Assembly (NCBI GenBank): GCA_017437005.1
Contig: JAFSBZ010000014.1
Span: 62,001 to 126,000, forward strand
Direction: 5' to 3'
Source of the DNA: Clostridia bacterium
GTDB lineage: Bacteria; Bacillota; Clostridia; Oscillospirales; Acutalibacteraceae
DNA length: 64,000 nucleotides
Made by a program: the position numbers and the translations under genes. The notes below the pieces were generated by a model. It searched no databases. It saw nothing but the letters and a program-made list of their open reading frames with translations, and was not told where the DNA came from. This document shows positions 55,374-64,000 of the stretch, in pieces (the stretch's first letter is position 1; every line of letters begins with the position of its first letter).

Positions 55374-58328
55374 TTATACATTCCAGCCGTTTAGACGTTG
55401 TAATAACAGCGCATAATCTTTACCGTTTAGCTTGCCGTCACCGTTAACATCGGCGGCATCACTATTTATCGTTACATCCCATCCGTTTATAGATTGTAGT
55501 AACAATGCATAGTCTTTACCATTGATTTTTCCGTCACCGTTTGCATCGCCGGATTTATGTATCGTTACGTATCCACTCTTTGTATCAAAATGCACAGCAT
55601 CCATATCAGAATTAAAAACATTATCAGGTCTGGGAGTCACCGTAATTTCACTTTTACCTTGCGGTGCAGTATCAAGCACTTCAAATTCAAGCGTAGCAAT
55701 AACTCCGTTTGTGTTATTATCAGGCTTTAACGGATCGCCCCATGTTACAATAAAAGGATTTTTTGTTTTTGGACCATATGTAACACCCTTAAAATCGCCC
55801 TCGGTGTGATTTAAAAGCTTTAAAGCGTTATCATCATATCCAATTTCAAGTGATAGGAATATAATTCCCGGATTGTTTTTTGTAGATATTGTTATTTTTA
55901 TTGTTTCACCTGTGCTAGCAATAGCGCTACTCACTACAAACATTGGCGATATAGAAGGTGAAACATCTACGCCGCATACGTTACATACCGTATCATTTTC
56001 ATCATCATAAACGTGACCTAAAACCGAGCGTGTTTTACCGCATAAATCACATTCACTGTCGCACGCATTTGCATATTTGTGCGGAGCTTTGCGCGTGTCA
56101 AAACACAAATCGCACTCACCGTCACATTCATTGGTAAATACATGTTCAACAGTTCTTATAAAGCCGCATATATTACAATCAATATCGCAATTGTTACCAT
56201 AACTATGATTATTTACACGTGTTGCACCACAAATATTACAGTCGGCATCACATACATTATCATAAATGTGTGTTACATCACGCGTATCACCGCATATGTT
56301 ACAGTCACGGTCACAATCATTATCATAAATATGACCTTCTACATCACGTTGTGTGCCACACACATCACACTCGTCATCACAGGCGTTATCGTATTTGTGC
56401 GGTGCCTTGCGAAACTCACCACAAACATTACAATCTCTGTCACATTCATTACTATACGTATGACCTGTTGGTGATAAATAGCTTTCAACATAACTATCCC
56501 CACATCTATCACAAGAATACAATGTATATCCCTCTTGTGTGCAAGTAGGCTCTACTATAGTTTCTGAATAAAGATGATTAATAACAGGGATGCTTATTTC
56601 ATTAATTATTTTTCCGCAATCCAAACATTTTACGTATTCACCCTTGCATGTGCAAGAGTCAATAGAAAACCATTGTGTGTTAATGTGATTATCACTATCA
56701 ATGCCAGTATCTACATAGTTTCGTGAAAGTTCTTTATTACAGACAGTGCAATATGTAACCTCTTCATAGCTACCGCTTGTAACACAAGTGGCTTCTACAC
56801 GGTTTTCTATATAGGTCTCCTCTGTATGACCCGGTGCAGGAACTATCGGTTCATATGGAATACCGGCAAAATATCCGCATCTAATACATGTATAATAGTA
56901 ATTGCTTGGATCAAATACTTCCCAACCATCATCACCGCAACCAGGATATATAACGTCAGGTTGTGGTGGAAATTCATGCCCTAACGCATCAATTGTAACA
57001 GTTTCTCTCGATAGTTCATCATCACACACACTGCAGTAAACAACACTATCATAACTACCGTCTTCAGTGCAGGTTGCATCAATATTGTTTTCTATAACCG
57101 GTTCGCCTTCGGTGTGTGTCGCATTTCCTATACAACTATTATAGTACCATGTAGCATTTGCCAAGGTTTCGTTATTCGCTGCAATTACAATGTTCTCCTT
57201 TTGTTCTTCACTTCCTCGATAGAATACGCTCGTAAGGTTGGTGCAATCGTAAAAAGTCATATTCCCTATGCTAGTAACACTGTCGGGGATGGTGATACTT
57301 GTAAGGCTGCTGCAACCAAAAAATGCACTATTCCCTATACTTGTAACACTGTCGGGGATTGTAATACTTGTAAGGCTATTACAATGATAAAATGCATAAT
57401 CGCCTATACTTGTAACACTATCGGGAATTACAACACTTGTAAGGTTGTTGCAACTTTCAAATTCATAATCACCTATATTTGTAACACTGTCAGGGATAAT
57501 ATACGATGAGTCAGTTTTGCCTATAGGATATTGTATAATCGTAGTTTTATCTTTATCAAACAACACACCATCTACCGAACAGTAGTACCTATTTGCTTCA
57601 TCAACCGGTATTTCAGTTAGACTATTGCAATAAGATAATATATTATCCCCTATACTTGTAACACTATCGGGGATAGTTATATTCGTTAGTTTTTCACACA
57701 TATAAAATGCTCCATCCCCTATACTCGTAACACTGTTTGGAATGGTAATGCTCGTAAGATTATTACACCAAGAAAATGCATATTCTCCTATATTAGTTAC
57801 ACCATATGGTATTGTATATGCCGTGTTTTTATTAGCTCCTGGATAAAATAATATAGTTGTGATAGCTTTATCAAACAATACACCGTCTATATCACAGTAA
57901 TACTGATTAGCTTCGCTTACATTAATTTCGGTCAGACCTTCCCCGTAGCAAAAAAACGCATCATCAGCTATACTTATAACGCTATCTGGAATTGTTATAC
58001 TTGTTAAACTGTAGCATTCAAAAAATGCACTATCACCTATACTTGTAACGCTATTGGGTATTATAACACTTGTAATATTAATACATCTACAAAACGCATA
58101 CTCACCTATACTTGTAACAGGATACCCACCTAAAGTATCAGGAATAATTATATCGCCACTAATAGGTCCGTTCCGTCCAGTTATAGTTGCCTCGCCGTTT
58201 TCTACAGTATAGGTATAATACCCCTCTGTATATGTATCCGCCGCGCTTGCATTAAATGAAAACGCGCCCATTGGCACTACCGAGACAATAAGTATTATAG
58301 CTAATAAAAATGATAACAACTTTTTCAT
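55374..58328 (-). CDS. Secreted BspA-like LRR / Cys-repeat / cohesin / dockerin protein
   Basis: A 984-aa secreted protein starting at ATG 58328 (AGGGGA upstream); start codons further upstream lack a site. Signal peptide MKKLLSFLLAIILIVSVVPM. About ten BspA-type leucine-rich repeats (LTSITIPDSVTSIGDSAFFEC) occupy residues 60-395. A Cys-rich part follows with CSVCDDELSR-type C-x2-C pairs, then eight 21-22-aa repeats of form H-x-Y-x-N-x-CD-x-(D/E)C-(N/D)-x-C at about 625-795. Next is a cohesin-type module (TGETIKITISTKNNPGII) and a type I dockerin with NGKDYALLLQ twice. It is probably a cell-surface adhesion or scaffold component; no catalytic domain seen. Confidence 0.87.
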   Translation of the reverse strand: MKKLLSFLLAIILIVSVVPMGAFSFNASAADTYTEGYYTYTVENGEATITGRNGPISGDIIIPDTLGGYPVTSIGEYAFCRCINITSVIIPNSVTSIGDSAFFECYSLTSITIPDSVISIADDAFFCYGEGLTEINVSEANQYYCDIDGVLFDKAITTILFYPGANKNTAYTIPYGVTNIGEYAFSWCNNLTSITIPNSVTSIGDGAFYMCEKLTNITIPDSVTSIGDNILSYCNSLTEIPVDEANRYYCSVDGVLFDKDKTTIIQYPIGKTDSSYIIPDSVTNIGDYEFESCNNLTSVVIPDSVTSIGDYAFYHCNSLTSITIPDSVTSIGNSAFFGCSSLTSITIPDSVTSIGNMTFYDCTNLTSVFYRGSEEQKENIVIAANNETLANATWYYNSCIGNATHTEGEPVIENNIDATCTEDGSYDSVVYCSVCDDELSRETVTIDALGHEFPPQPDVIYPGCGDDGWEVFDPSNYYYTCIRCGYFAGIPYEPIVPAPGHTEETYIENRVEATCVTSGSYEEVTYCTVCNKELSRNYVDTGIDSDNHINTQWFSIDSCTCKGEYVKCLDCGKIINEISIPVINHLYSETIVEPTCTQEGYTLYSCDRCGDSYVESYLSPTGHTYSNECDRDCNVCGEFRKAPHKYDNACDDECDVCGTQRDVEGHIYDNDCDRDCNICGDTRDVTHIYDNVCDADCNICGATRVNNHSYGNNCDIDCNICGFIRTVEHVFTNECDGECDLCFDTRKAPHKYANACDSECDLCGKTRSVLGHVYDDENDTVCNVCGVDVSPSISPMFVVSSAIASTGETIKITISTKNNPGIIFLSLEIGYDDNALKLLNHTEGDFKGVTYGPKTKNPFIVTWGDPLKPDNNTNGVIATLEFEVLDTAPQGKSEITVTPRPDNVFNSDMDAVHFDTKSGYVTIHKSGDANGDGKINGKDYALLLQSINGWDVTINSDAADVNGDGKLNGKDYALLLQRLNGWNV

Positions 58329-58362
58329 ATCCATTCCCCTTATACAAGAATAATACATATTG

Positions 58363-58391
58363 ATTATATACCCCATATAAAATTTTTGCAA
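58363..58391 (-). promoter_or_regulatory. Promoter of the BspA-like gene
   Basis: Minus strand TTGCAA (58391-58386), 17-base spacer, TATAAT (58368-58363). Confidence 0.55.
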
Positions 58392-58410
58392 GTAAAAACA
58401 AATCTTGTTT

Positions 58411-58478
58411 TGTAGGGACTGGCCTCTCGGACAGTCCGCATAGCAATTAACGGACCGTCAAGGATGCCGGTCCCTACA
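58411..58478. repeat. 68-bp palindromic intergenic element
   Basis: TGTAGGGAC at one end is inverted as GTCCCTACA at the other; inner arms GGACAGTCCG and CGGACCGTC also pair. MITE-like, between the BspA-like gene and the GntR operon. The rest of the 58329-58640 gap holds the two gene promoters and the GntR operator. Confidence 0.6.
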
Positions 58479-58559
58479 TCATAAAAATAATTTTTGCAGG
58501 TTGCAATTAAAACATCTAATTAAAATTTTTAAGAAATTATTAAGGTTTTATAAAGCATA

Positions 58560-58589
58560 TTGACAAATAAAGGGTGCTTGTGTTATACT
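58560..58589 (+). promoter_or_regulatory. Promoter of the GntR-ABC operon
   Basis: TTGACA (58560-58565), 18-base spacer, TATACT (58584-58589). Confidence 0.6.
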
Positions 58590-58620
58590 CTAACTGTACT
58601 AATCGAAATAGTACAGTTAG
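58590..58620 (+). promoter_or_regulatory. Perfect inverted-repeat operator of the GntR/YtrA regulator
   Basis: CTAACTGTACTA and TAGTACAGTTAG, perfect 12-base arms around 7 bases, immediately after the -10 box. This fits autorepression by the adjacent GntR protein. Confidence 0.7.
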
Positions 58621-58640
58621 TAAACTTTAGGAGGTGTGGT

Positions 58641-59018
58641 ATGTTTCAATTAGATTTTAAAAGCGGTGCGCCTATATGCGACCAGATTGTAAACGGCTTT
58701 ATCAAGCTAAAAGCACTGGGCATATTAAAGGGTGGCGACCAATTGCCAAGCGTACGAGCATTGGCATCTAAATTTTCAGTTAACCCCAACACCGTTCAAA
58801 AATCGTACGCCATACTTGAAGCAAACGGCATTATCTACTCGGTAAAGGGTAAGGGCTCGTTTATATCCGACGACGAAAACGCCGCGTCCGCGGTGCTTAA
58901 TTCTGCGCGTCAGGATTTTGTTGCCGCTGTGCGAAGCGCCAGCGAATTGGGCCTTACCGCAGACGATATGATAAAGCTTATCAAAGAAACCACCGCAAAG
59001 GAGGATAACAACCTATGA
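58641..59018 (+). CDS. GntR-family regulator (YtrA subfamily)
   Basis: A 125-aa protein: winged HTH (about 1-75, FQLDFKSGAPICDQIVNGFIK and LPSVRALASKFSVNPNTVQKSY) with only a short C-terminal dimer helix region, as in the YtrA subfamily. It overlaps the ABC ATPase start by 4 bases. AGGAGGTG precedes ATG at 58641; the open frame extends 27 codons further upstream across the operator, which is not expected to be coding. Confidence 0.92.
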   Translation: MFQLDFKSGAPICDQIVNGFIKLKALGILKGGDQLPSVRALASKFSVNPNTVQKSYAILEANGIIYSVKGKGSFISDDENAASAVLNSARQDFVAAVRSASELGLTADDMIKLIKETTAKEDNNL

Positions 59019-59914
59019 TTATTGCAAGCGCTTTAACTAAAAAGTTTGATAGCAAAACTGCTTTAAACAGTATAACGCTAACCATACCCGACGGTTGCGT
59101 TTATGGTCTTGTTGGCTCTAACGGCTCGGGTAAATCAACGCTTTTGCGACTTATAAGCGGAGTATATATGGAAGACGGCGGCGAAATCACCGTTGACGGT
59201 GAGCGCGCATTCAACAATCCACAAATAAAATCAAAAATCGCATTTTTAGGTGATACACCATACTTTTTACCGCAATCAAATTTAAAAGAAATGGCTGACC
59301 TGTATAACAGTATGTATCCCGATTTTGATTACGAAATTTATAATCATTTATTAACTGTTTTTCCTCTTGACCCAAAGGCTAGACTTACTACCTTTTCAAA
59401 AGGTATGCAACGTCAGGCGGCTTTAATACTTGCGCTTTCTACTAATCCAAAATATTTGCTTATGGACGAGGCTTTTGACGGGCTTGACGTTGTTATGCGT
59501 AGGGTACTTGCCAATATTGTTATGGACGGTGTAGAAAAACGCGGTATGACCGTAATTATTGCATCGCACAATCTACGCGAGCTTGAAAACGTTTGTGATA
59601 ACGTGTGCGTTATACACAACGGAGATATAATTTCAAACGGCGGTATTGAATCGCTTAGGGGTAATATTCACAAAGTACAGGTAGCGTTTAGTCAAGTGCC
59701 CGAAATGTCGGTATTTAACTCGCTTTACGTTATGAAGGCTGAACGCACAGGCTCATTGCTGTCACTGGTGGTAAAGGGTAACGAGGACGAAATTATGCAG
59801 TTTATAAATACCCTTAATCCCCTTTATGCCGAGTGCATAGAGCCCACTTTGGAAGAAGTATTTGTTTATGAATTGGAGGTAGTAGGCTATGACGTTAAAA
59901 ACATCCTCTCGTAA
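59015..59914 (+). CDS. ABC transporter ATP-binding protein (YtrB-like)
   Basis: A 299-aa ATPase: Walker A GSNGSGKST, signature TFSKGMQRQAAL (degenerate from LSGGQ), Walker B YLLMDEAFDG, switch His in IASHNL. It powers the adjacent permease. Start overlaps the gntR stop by 4 bases; its own 3' end overlaps the permease start by 26 bases. Substrate unknown; YtrA-type operons often respond to cell-wall antibiotics (family knowledge). Confidence 0.92.
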   Translation: MIIASALTKKFDSKTALNSITLTIPDGCVYGLVGSNGSGKSTLLRLISGVYMEDGGEITVDGERAFNNPQIKSKIAFLGDTPYFLPQSNLKEMADLYNSMYPDFDYEIYNHLLTVFPLDPKARLTTFSKGMQRQAALILALSTNPKYLLMDEAFDGLDVVMRRVLANIVMDGVEKRGMTVIIASHNLRELENVCDNVCVIHNGDIISNGGIESLRGNIHKVQVAFSQVPEMSVFNSLYVMKAERTGSLLSLVVKGNEDEIMQFINTLNPLYAECIEPTLEEVFVYELEVVGYDVKNILS

Positions 59915-61622
59915 AATAAATCCGTTTTGGAATATGATTGGCTTTACGCTGCGCAAAAATTTAGGAATAATTGTTGTGCTTTGTATTGCTTCATTACTGT
60001 ACTACCCAGGAACGTTTATTGTAGATTACGAAAATATACTTGTAAGCACCGAAAACAACATAAACAATTACCTGCTCGAAAATTTTGCAGTAACAGTTAC
60101 TGTATTCTCTACAATAATAGCAGTGCTTTTCAATATGCTTAACTTTAGCTTTCTTTACAAAAAAAGCTCAAGCGACGTGTTTCACGCGTTTCCACTTACA
60201 CGAGTTGAGCTATTGTTGTCAAGGCTTTTATCCGGCCTTTTTGCAACGCTTATCCCTACCCTTTTGTGCTATACGTCATTTGGTATTTTAATGGCATTTA
60301 ACAGTTGGATGGGCAACTTTGCGCAACTGTTTTACTTTTTGCTTCATAATCTTATTATTATGCTTGTGTGCTCATCGTTTTCGATGATTTTTGTAGTAAG
60401 TGCAGGCAGTATGTTTGACCTCGGCGTATCGCTTATAGGCGGCAATTTGGCGCTTATTGCAGTAGGCTGGATTTTTGAATCTATATTACAAGAAACGCTT
60501 GTAGGTTTTAGCGGTTATCACACATCAGATATAATGTATAACCTGTCACCACCATATTTTTGCGGTGTGGGCTTAGGACTTGCTAACGATATACTTGAAA
60601 ACAAAGTAAACGGTCAAAGTATAGAATTCTTTATAAGAAGTGTTGTTTATATTGCGGCATTTACCACAGCAACATTACTGCTTTATAACCGCAGAAAAGC
60701 TGAAAAGGGCGGCACAGCATACGCGTATAAATTTATGTATTTAGGCTGTAGCCTGCTTGCAGGTATATGTGGCGGATTCCTTTTGGGAATGATGTTTATT
60801 GGCAATATAACCTCTTTTGGCTTCTGGTTCTTTGCAATAGTGGGCGCTTTGCTTACAGCAGTAATTTACGGCACGGTTACAAACCGCGGTTTTAAGGGTG
60901 TTGGCAAATCGCTTATTATGGGTGGTATTTCGGCAGTTGTTTTAATAGCGGTTGCTGTAAGCGGTATTACAGGCGGTTTTGGTTACACCAACCGCATACC
61001 TGAAAAAGAAAAAATCAAAAACGTTTCGGTATCTGTTTTTGATGAAAACATACCGTTTGACAACCCACAGCAAGCGCTTGATTTACACCAGGCGATACTC
61101 GAAAAAAACGCTATATATCAAGACGGTGACGTAGTATCTAACGGCATTATCAGAAGCGTAAACTTTTATTACGAACTTGAAAACGGCAAAACACTATCAA
61201 GACATTTCAGAATAGATTCAACAAAAATACCTGATGAGTTGCTTAGTATATATAAAAGTCAAGAAAGACTTAATATGATAAAAGAACACATTAAAATTGT
61301 GGATGCTGACCGTATAACTTTATTCTTTAAATTTAACGAAGAATACTACAATGTTGATATAACCGAAAACGAAGCCGATGAATTTATAAAAGCATACTGG
61401 TCAGATGTACAAAACAGCAATACTTCTGTACTAAGCATTGACAAAGTTTATGACTATATTGAGCTTAACGGCGAAAAAAGGTTAGACAACAATCGCAGAG
61501 ATTATTTTAATTTTAGTCTTGAGTACCGTAGTAACTTTAAAAACACAAAGCAATTTATAGTAGAGCACGATCTCGTAAACCGTTCGGTAGAACAAAATAA
61601 TAATCCTGACACAAAATACTAA
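59889..61622 (+). CDS. ABC transporter permease
   Basis: A 577-aa membrane protein with about eight hydrophobic segments up to residue 370 and a soluble C-terminal domain of about 200 residues (KEKIKNVSVSVFDENIPFDN...). Similar to large permeases of GntR-ABC operons. It overlaps the ATPase gene by 26 bases. The cargo is not evident from sequence. Confidence 0.85.
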   Translation: MTLKTSSRKINPFWNMIGFTLRKNLGIIVVLCIASLLYYPGTFIVDYENILVSTENNINNYLLENFAVTVTVFSTIIAVLFNMLNFSFLYKKSSSDVFHAFPLTRVELLLSRLLSGLFATLIPTLLCYTSFGILMAFNSWMGNFAQLFYFLLHNLIIMLVCSSFSMIFVVSAGSMFDLGVSLIGGNLALIAVGWIFESILQETLVGFSGYHTSDIMYNLSPPYFCGVGLGLANDILENKVNGQSIEFFIRSVVYIAAFTTATLLLYNRRKAEKGGTAYAYKFMYLGCSLLAGICGGFLLGMMFIGNITSFGFWFFAIVGALLTAVIYGTVTNRGFKGVGKSLIMGGISAVVLIAVAVSGITGGFGYTNRIPEKEKIKNVSVSVFDENIPFDNPQQALDLHQAILEKNAIYQDGDVVSNGIIRSVNFYYELENGKTLSRHFRIDSTKIPDELLSIYKSQERLNMIKEHIKIVDADRITLFFKFNEEYYNVDITENEADEFIKAYWSDVQNSNTSVLSIDKVYDYIELNGEKRLDNNRRDYFNFSLEYRSNFKNTKQFIVEHDLVNRSVEQNNNPDTKY

Positions 61623-61629
61623 TAAACGT

Positions 61630-61660
61630 AACACGCCACCTGAAATTCAGGTGGCGTGTT
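61630..61660. terminator. Bidirectional terminator between the permease and dinB
   Basis: ACACGCCACCTGAA pairs with TTCAGGTGGCGTGT. Confidence 0.8.
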
Positions 61661-61665
61661 GCATT

Positions 61666-62850
61666 TTATTCATCACAATTTGTTCCGCGTTTTAGGCTAT
61701 CAAACCCAAATTTTTTGCGAACCTTTAATATTGAATTTTCTATAATTTCTTGCTTTTGGTCGTCGTTATCATTGCCAAAAAGGTCAGGCTGATAAGCAAC
61801 ATTGTCCCCCTTTAAATTGCTTACTCTAAACCCTACAGAGCGAAGTGGCAAATCCCAAGTATAATTGCTTTCAAAAATTTTTATTGCCTCGCGCGCCAAT
61901 AGAATTGAGGTGTTAAGTGGGTTTGTAAGCGTGTGTGCATATTCCTTGGTTTTTAAATTGGTATCGCGCGTATGCACCTGAATGGTTGATACATATAAAT
62001 TTTTTTCGTGCAAAATGCGAGATATTTCTTCAGATATACCTATAAAAATTTTCCACACCTCATCACGTGTGGTTATATCTTTTGGAGGTGTGGTCGTGCG
62101 ACCAATACTTTTTGGCATATCGTCTTCACGCGGAGGGGTCACGGGTGATGTATCCTCGCCCAAAGCATAACACTTAAGTTGTTTGCCCGCTTTACCAAGC
62201 AAATGAGCAAGCATATCATCGTCACATTTTGTAACGTCTTCGACGGTGAATATTCCGTTTTGATTTAATTTTTCGGCAGTTTTTTTGCCCACAAAAAGCA
62301 GGTCGTTTATAGGAAGCGGCCACACCTTTTGTTTAAAATTATCGCGGCTTATTACCGTTACTGCATCAGGCTTTTTCATATCGGAACCCAGCTTTGCAAA
62401 AACCTTGTTAAAGCTTACGCCCACCGATATTGTAATACCTAACTCTCGCTTAATGTCGCACCTTATTTTATTGGCAATCTGCTCACCCGTACCAAAAAGC
62501 AGTGTACTACCCGTAACGTCAAGCCAACACTCGTCAATGCCAAATGGTTCTATTAAATCTGTATAACGAGAATATATCTCCCTCGCTTTATGCGAATACT
62601 CGTGGTATTTTTTATAATCGGGAGGAATTGTTACAAGCTCGGGGCATTTTTGCTTGGCTTCCCACACGGCTTCGGCGGTTTTTACACCGTATTTTTTAGC
62701 AATTTCATTTTTAGCAAGCACAATGCCGTGCCGCGCCTCAATACTGCCGCAAACAGCAACAGGCATATCGTAAAGAGTAGGGTTAGATAAAAGCGAAACC
62801 GAAGCAAAAAAATTATTAAGATCACAGTGCAATATAATACGCTCTTTCAC
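61666..62850 (-). CDS. dinB: DNA polymerase IV (DinB, Y family)
   Basis: A 394-aa translesion polymerase. Start is GTG at 62850 (MKERIILHCDLNNFFASV), with AAGGGG upstream; the TTG at 62871 adds unconserved residues. Catalytic Asp10 and Asp106-Glu107 (GIDECWLDVT) are present, along with the SVGVSFNKVFAKLGSDMKKPDA thumb region and helix-hairpin-helix FVGKKTAEKL. A little-finger domain follows; the C-terminus has a PDLFGND segment that could bind the sliding clamp. Confidence 0.94.
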   Translation of the reverse strand: MKERIILHCDLNNFFASVSLLSNPTLYDMPVAVCGSIEARHGIVLAKNEIAKKYGVKTAEAVWEAKQKCPELVTIPPDYKKYHEYSHKAREIYSRYTDLIEPFGIDECWLDVTGSTLLFGTGEQIANKIRCDIKRELGITISVGVSFNKVFAKLGSDMKKPDAVTVISRDNFKQKVWPLPINDLLFVGKKTAEKLNQNGIFTVEDVTKCDDDMLAHLLGKAGKQLKCYALGEDTSPVTPPREDDMPKSIGRTTTPPKDITTRDEVWKIFIGISEEISRILHEKNLYVSTIQVHTRDTNLKTKEYAHTLTNPLNTSILLAREAIKIFESNYTWDLPLRSVGFRVSNLKGDNVAYQPDLFGNDNDDQKQEIIENSILKVRKKFGFDSLKRGTNCDE

Positions 62851-62955
62851 ACAAACCCACCCCTTTATCAAACAAATGTTCTAACGTAATTATATAAACT
62901 TTTTTTACTTTTGTAAAGAGGCAAAATTTAACGTTTGTCAACTTTTTAACATTGC

Positions 62956-62984
62956 TTGTAAATTTATAGTGTATATATTATAAT
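62956..62984 (+). promoter_or_regulatory. Promoter of rnfC
   Basis: TTGTAA (62956-62961), 17-base spacer, TATAAT (62979-62984); leader of about 50 bases. Confidence 0.55.
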
Positions 62985-63043
62985 ATAAAAAATGGCGAAT
63001 TATGCGATTGCGTTTTTCGTATGCTTATATTTGGAGGTTTGGT

Positions 63044-64000
63044 ATGAAACTACCTGAAAGTATTTTACGCCCCGTAAAACTAATACGCGGCGGTATACAT
63101 TTGGAGCATCAAAAAAACACTGCCGAATGTGAAACATTGGTAATGCCTGCGCCAAAGACTGTGTATATTCCCTTGTCGCAGCACATAGGCGCTCCTGCAA
63201 ATCCCGTTGTTAAAAAAGGTGACACCGTTTTTGTGGGTACACTTATCGGTGAAGCGGGCGGTTTTGTCAGCGCACCCGTACATTCCAGTGTTTCGGGCAC
63301 CGTAACCGACATAAAGGACCTAACAATAGGCAACGGCACTTTACAAAAATATATAATTATAGAATCTGACGGCAAAATGGAAGCCGACCCCGAACTTAAG
63401 CCCTTTTCGGTAGAAAGCTTTTCTGACCTCGCCGAAGCCGCAAAGCAATGTGGTCTTGTAGGTCTTGGCGGCGCAGGATTTCCAACGCATGTTAAGCTAT
63501 CCCCGTCTAAAGACGTAAAGATAGATACACTTGTTATTAATGCCGCCGAATGCGAGCCATACATAACGTCTGACTACCGCGAATGTGTGGAAGGTCTTAA
63601 TGACGTTATTGAAGGCGTTTACCTTATAAAGCAAAAATTAGGTATTGAAAAGGTAGTAATTGGTGTTGAAAACAACAAGCCGCGCGCTATCGAGCTGCTT
63701 ATGCAAGTAGCTGCTGACCATAGAGATAATGACGACAACGTAAAAATTATGAAACTGCCGTCAAAATATCCACAGGGTGCTGAAAAGGTTATTATCTATT
63801 CGGCAACAGGCAGAAAATTACCTGCGGGAAAATTGCCAAGTGACGTTGGCTGTATAGTAATGAACGTAACAAGCGTCGCAACGCTTTACCGTTTTATTAC
63901 CACGGGTATGCCGCTTGTTGCAAAACGCATAACCGTAGACGGCACCGCGGTGGCAGAGCCTAAAAACTTAATTGCACCAATCGGTACTCCTATAAAAGAA
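63044..64000 (+). CDS. rnfC: RnfC, electron transport complex subunit (C-terminus beyond window)
   Basis: 319 residues visible, running off the right edge. Seen: RGGIHLEHQKN start, PLSQHIGAPANPVVKKGDTVFVG, a biotinyl-like HSSVSGTV segment, then GLVGLGGAGFPTHVKL (NADH/FMN-binding) and NAAECEPYITSDYR. These are RnfC features; the two 4Fe-4S clusters would lie further on. Rnf couples ferredoxin:NAD+ electron transfer to ion pumping. First gene of the operon, with GGAGG before ATG at 63044. Confidence 0.94.
   Translation, partial: MKLPESILRPVKLIRGGIHLEHQKNTAECETLVMPAPKTVYIPLSQHIGAPANPVVKKGDTVFVGTLIGEAGGFVSAPVHSSVSGTVTDIKDLTIGNGTLQKYIIIESDGKMEADPELKPFSVESFSDLAEAAKQCGLVGLGGAGFPTHVKLSPSKDVKIDTLVINAAECEPYITSDYRECVEGLNDVIEGVYLIKQKLGIEKVVIGVENNKPRAIELLMQVAADHRDNDDNVKIMKLPSKYPQGAEKVIIYSATGRKLPAGKLPSDVGCIVMNVTSVATLYRFITTGMPLVAKRITVDGTAVAEPKNLIAPIGTPIKE

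Noticed and set aside
62990..63043. Leader of rnfC as a possible riboswitch
   Set aside because: Only about 50 bases with no stable multi-stem structure seen.
63109..63564. 151-codon minus-strand frame
   Set aside because: Antisense to rnfC, which has clear family motifs and a good start.

Overview
The window looks like chromosome from an anaerobic, AT-rich, spore-forming Clostridia bacterium, most likely a gut or rumen member of the Oscillospirales/Ruminococcaceae type (inference). The signs are: spore genes (yunB, a SPOCS/LysM coat-type protein, sigG), type I dockerins on large secreted proteins, FeoAB iron uptake, the start of an Rnf operon (rnfC), a YtrA-type GntR/ABC operon, and many short palindromic intergenic repeats. 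No phage, integrase, transposase or CRISPR array is visible.

Layout. 1-9.4 kb, minus strand: an XRE-HTH/ADP-ribosylglycohydrolase fusion (cut by the left edge), a copper-type P-ATPase with a CopZ-like domain at its C-terminus, phosphoglucomutase, an orphan MazF, a dockerin protein and a cation/proton antiporter. 9.4-14.6 kb, minus: endonuclease IV-like protein, YqeG phosphatase, rpsU, ligA, yunB, hemolysin III. 14.6-20.6 kb, minus: two paralogous multi-domain dockerin proteins, the second also carrying a cohesin. 20.7-22.7 kb: dut, tRNA-Leu(UAG) and a secreted tyrosine-phosphatase-like lipoprotein. 22.8-26.6 kb, plus: grpE-dnaK-dnaJ behind CtsR-like boxes. 26.7-32.3 kb, minus: CapD/FlaA1-type dehydratase, SPOCS-LysM protein, a 50-aa membrane peptide and cardiolipin synthase. 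32.4-35.6 kb: feoA-feoB-Cys-rich peptide with a divergent DtxR-family regulator. 35.6-41.6 kb, minus: argH, then uvrC-ldhA-SGNH esterase, then rpsT. 41.8 kb: sigG. 42.6-45.4 kb, minus: a DUF2975/XRE/DUF4173/DUF5412-like membrane-protein operon. 45.6-50.8 kb, minus: DegV, then glgP with a GH13 amylase. 51.1-55.0 kb, plus: DUF2156 protein, GNAT, GH38 alpha-mannosidase. 55.4-58.3 kb, minus: a BspA-like/Cys-repeat/cohesin/dockerin protein. 58.6-61.6 kb, plus: GntR-ABC operon. Then dinB (minus) and rnfC (plus, cut by the right edge).

How the genes work together. glgP, the GH13 enzyme and phosphoglucomutase form a cytoplasmic alpha-glucan route to glucose-6-phosphate. The four dockerin proteins share one dockerin style and two also carry cohesin modules, which suggests a scaffolded cell-surface or secreted assembly whose members here have no recognisable catalytic domain. 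The DtxR-type regulator has the iron-type ligand set (Met9, Cys100, Glu103, His104). GTTAG-N6-CTAAC palindromes occur at feoA and before feoB, and a near-match sits at the copA transcription start, hinting at one metal regulon.

The most interesting signals are: (1) an in-frame internal start with a Shine-Dalgarno sequence inside copA that would release a free CopZ-like chaperone; (2) the shared metal-operator palindrome; (3) the HTH-ADP-ribosylglycohydrolase fusion; (4) cohesin and dockerin on the same chains, including one with eight Cys-rich 21-22-aa repeats; (5) tandem CtsR-like boxes around the dnaK-operon promoter with no CIRCE or hrcA. All calls come from reading the sequence; no database search or folding program was run.
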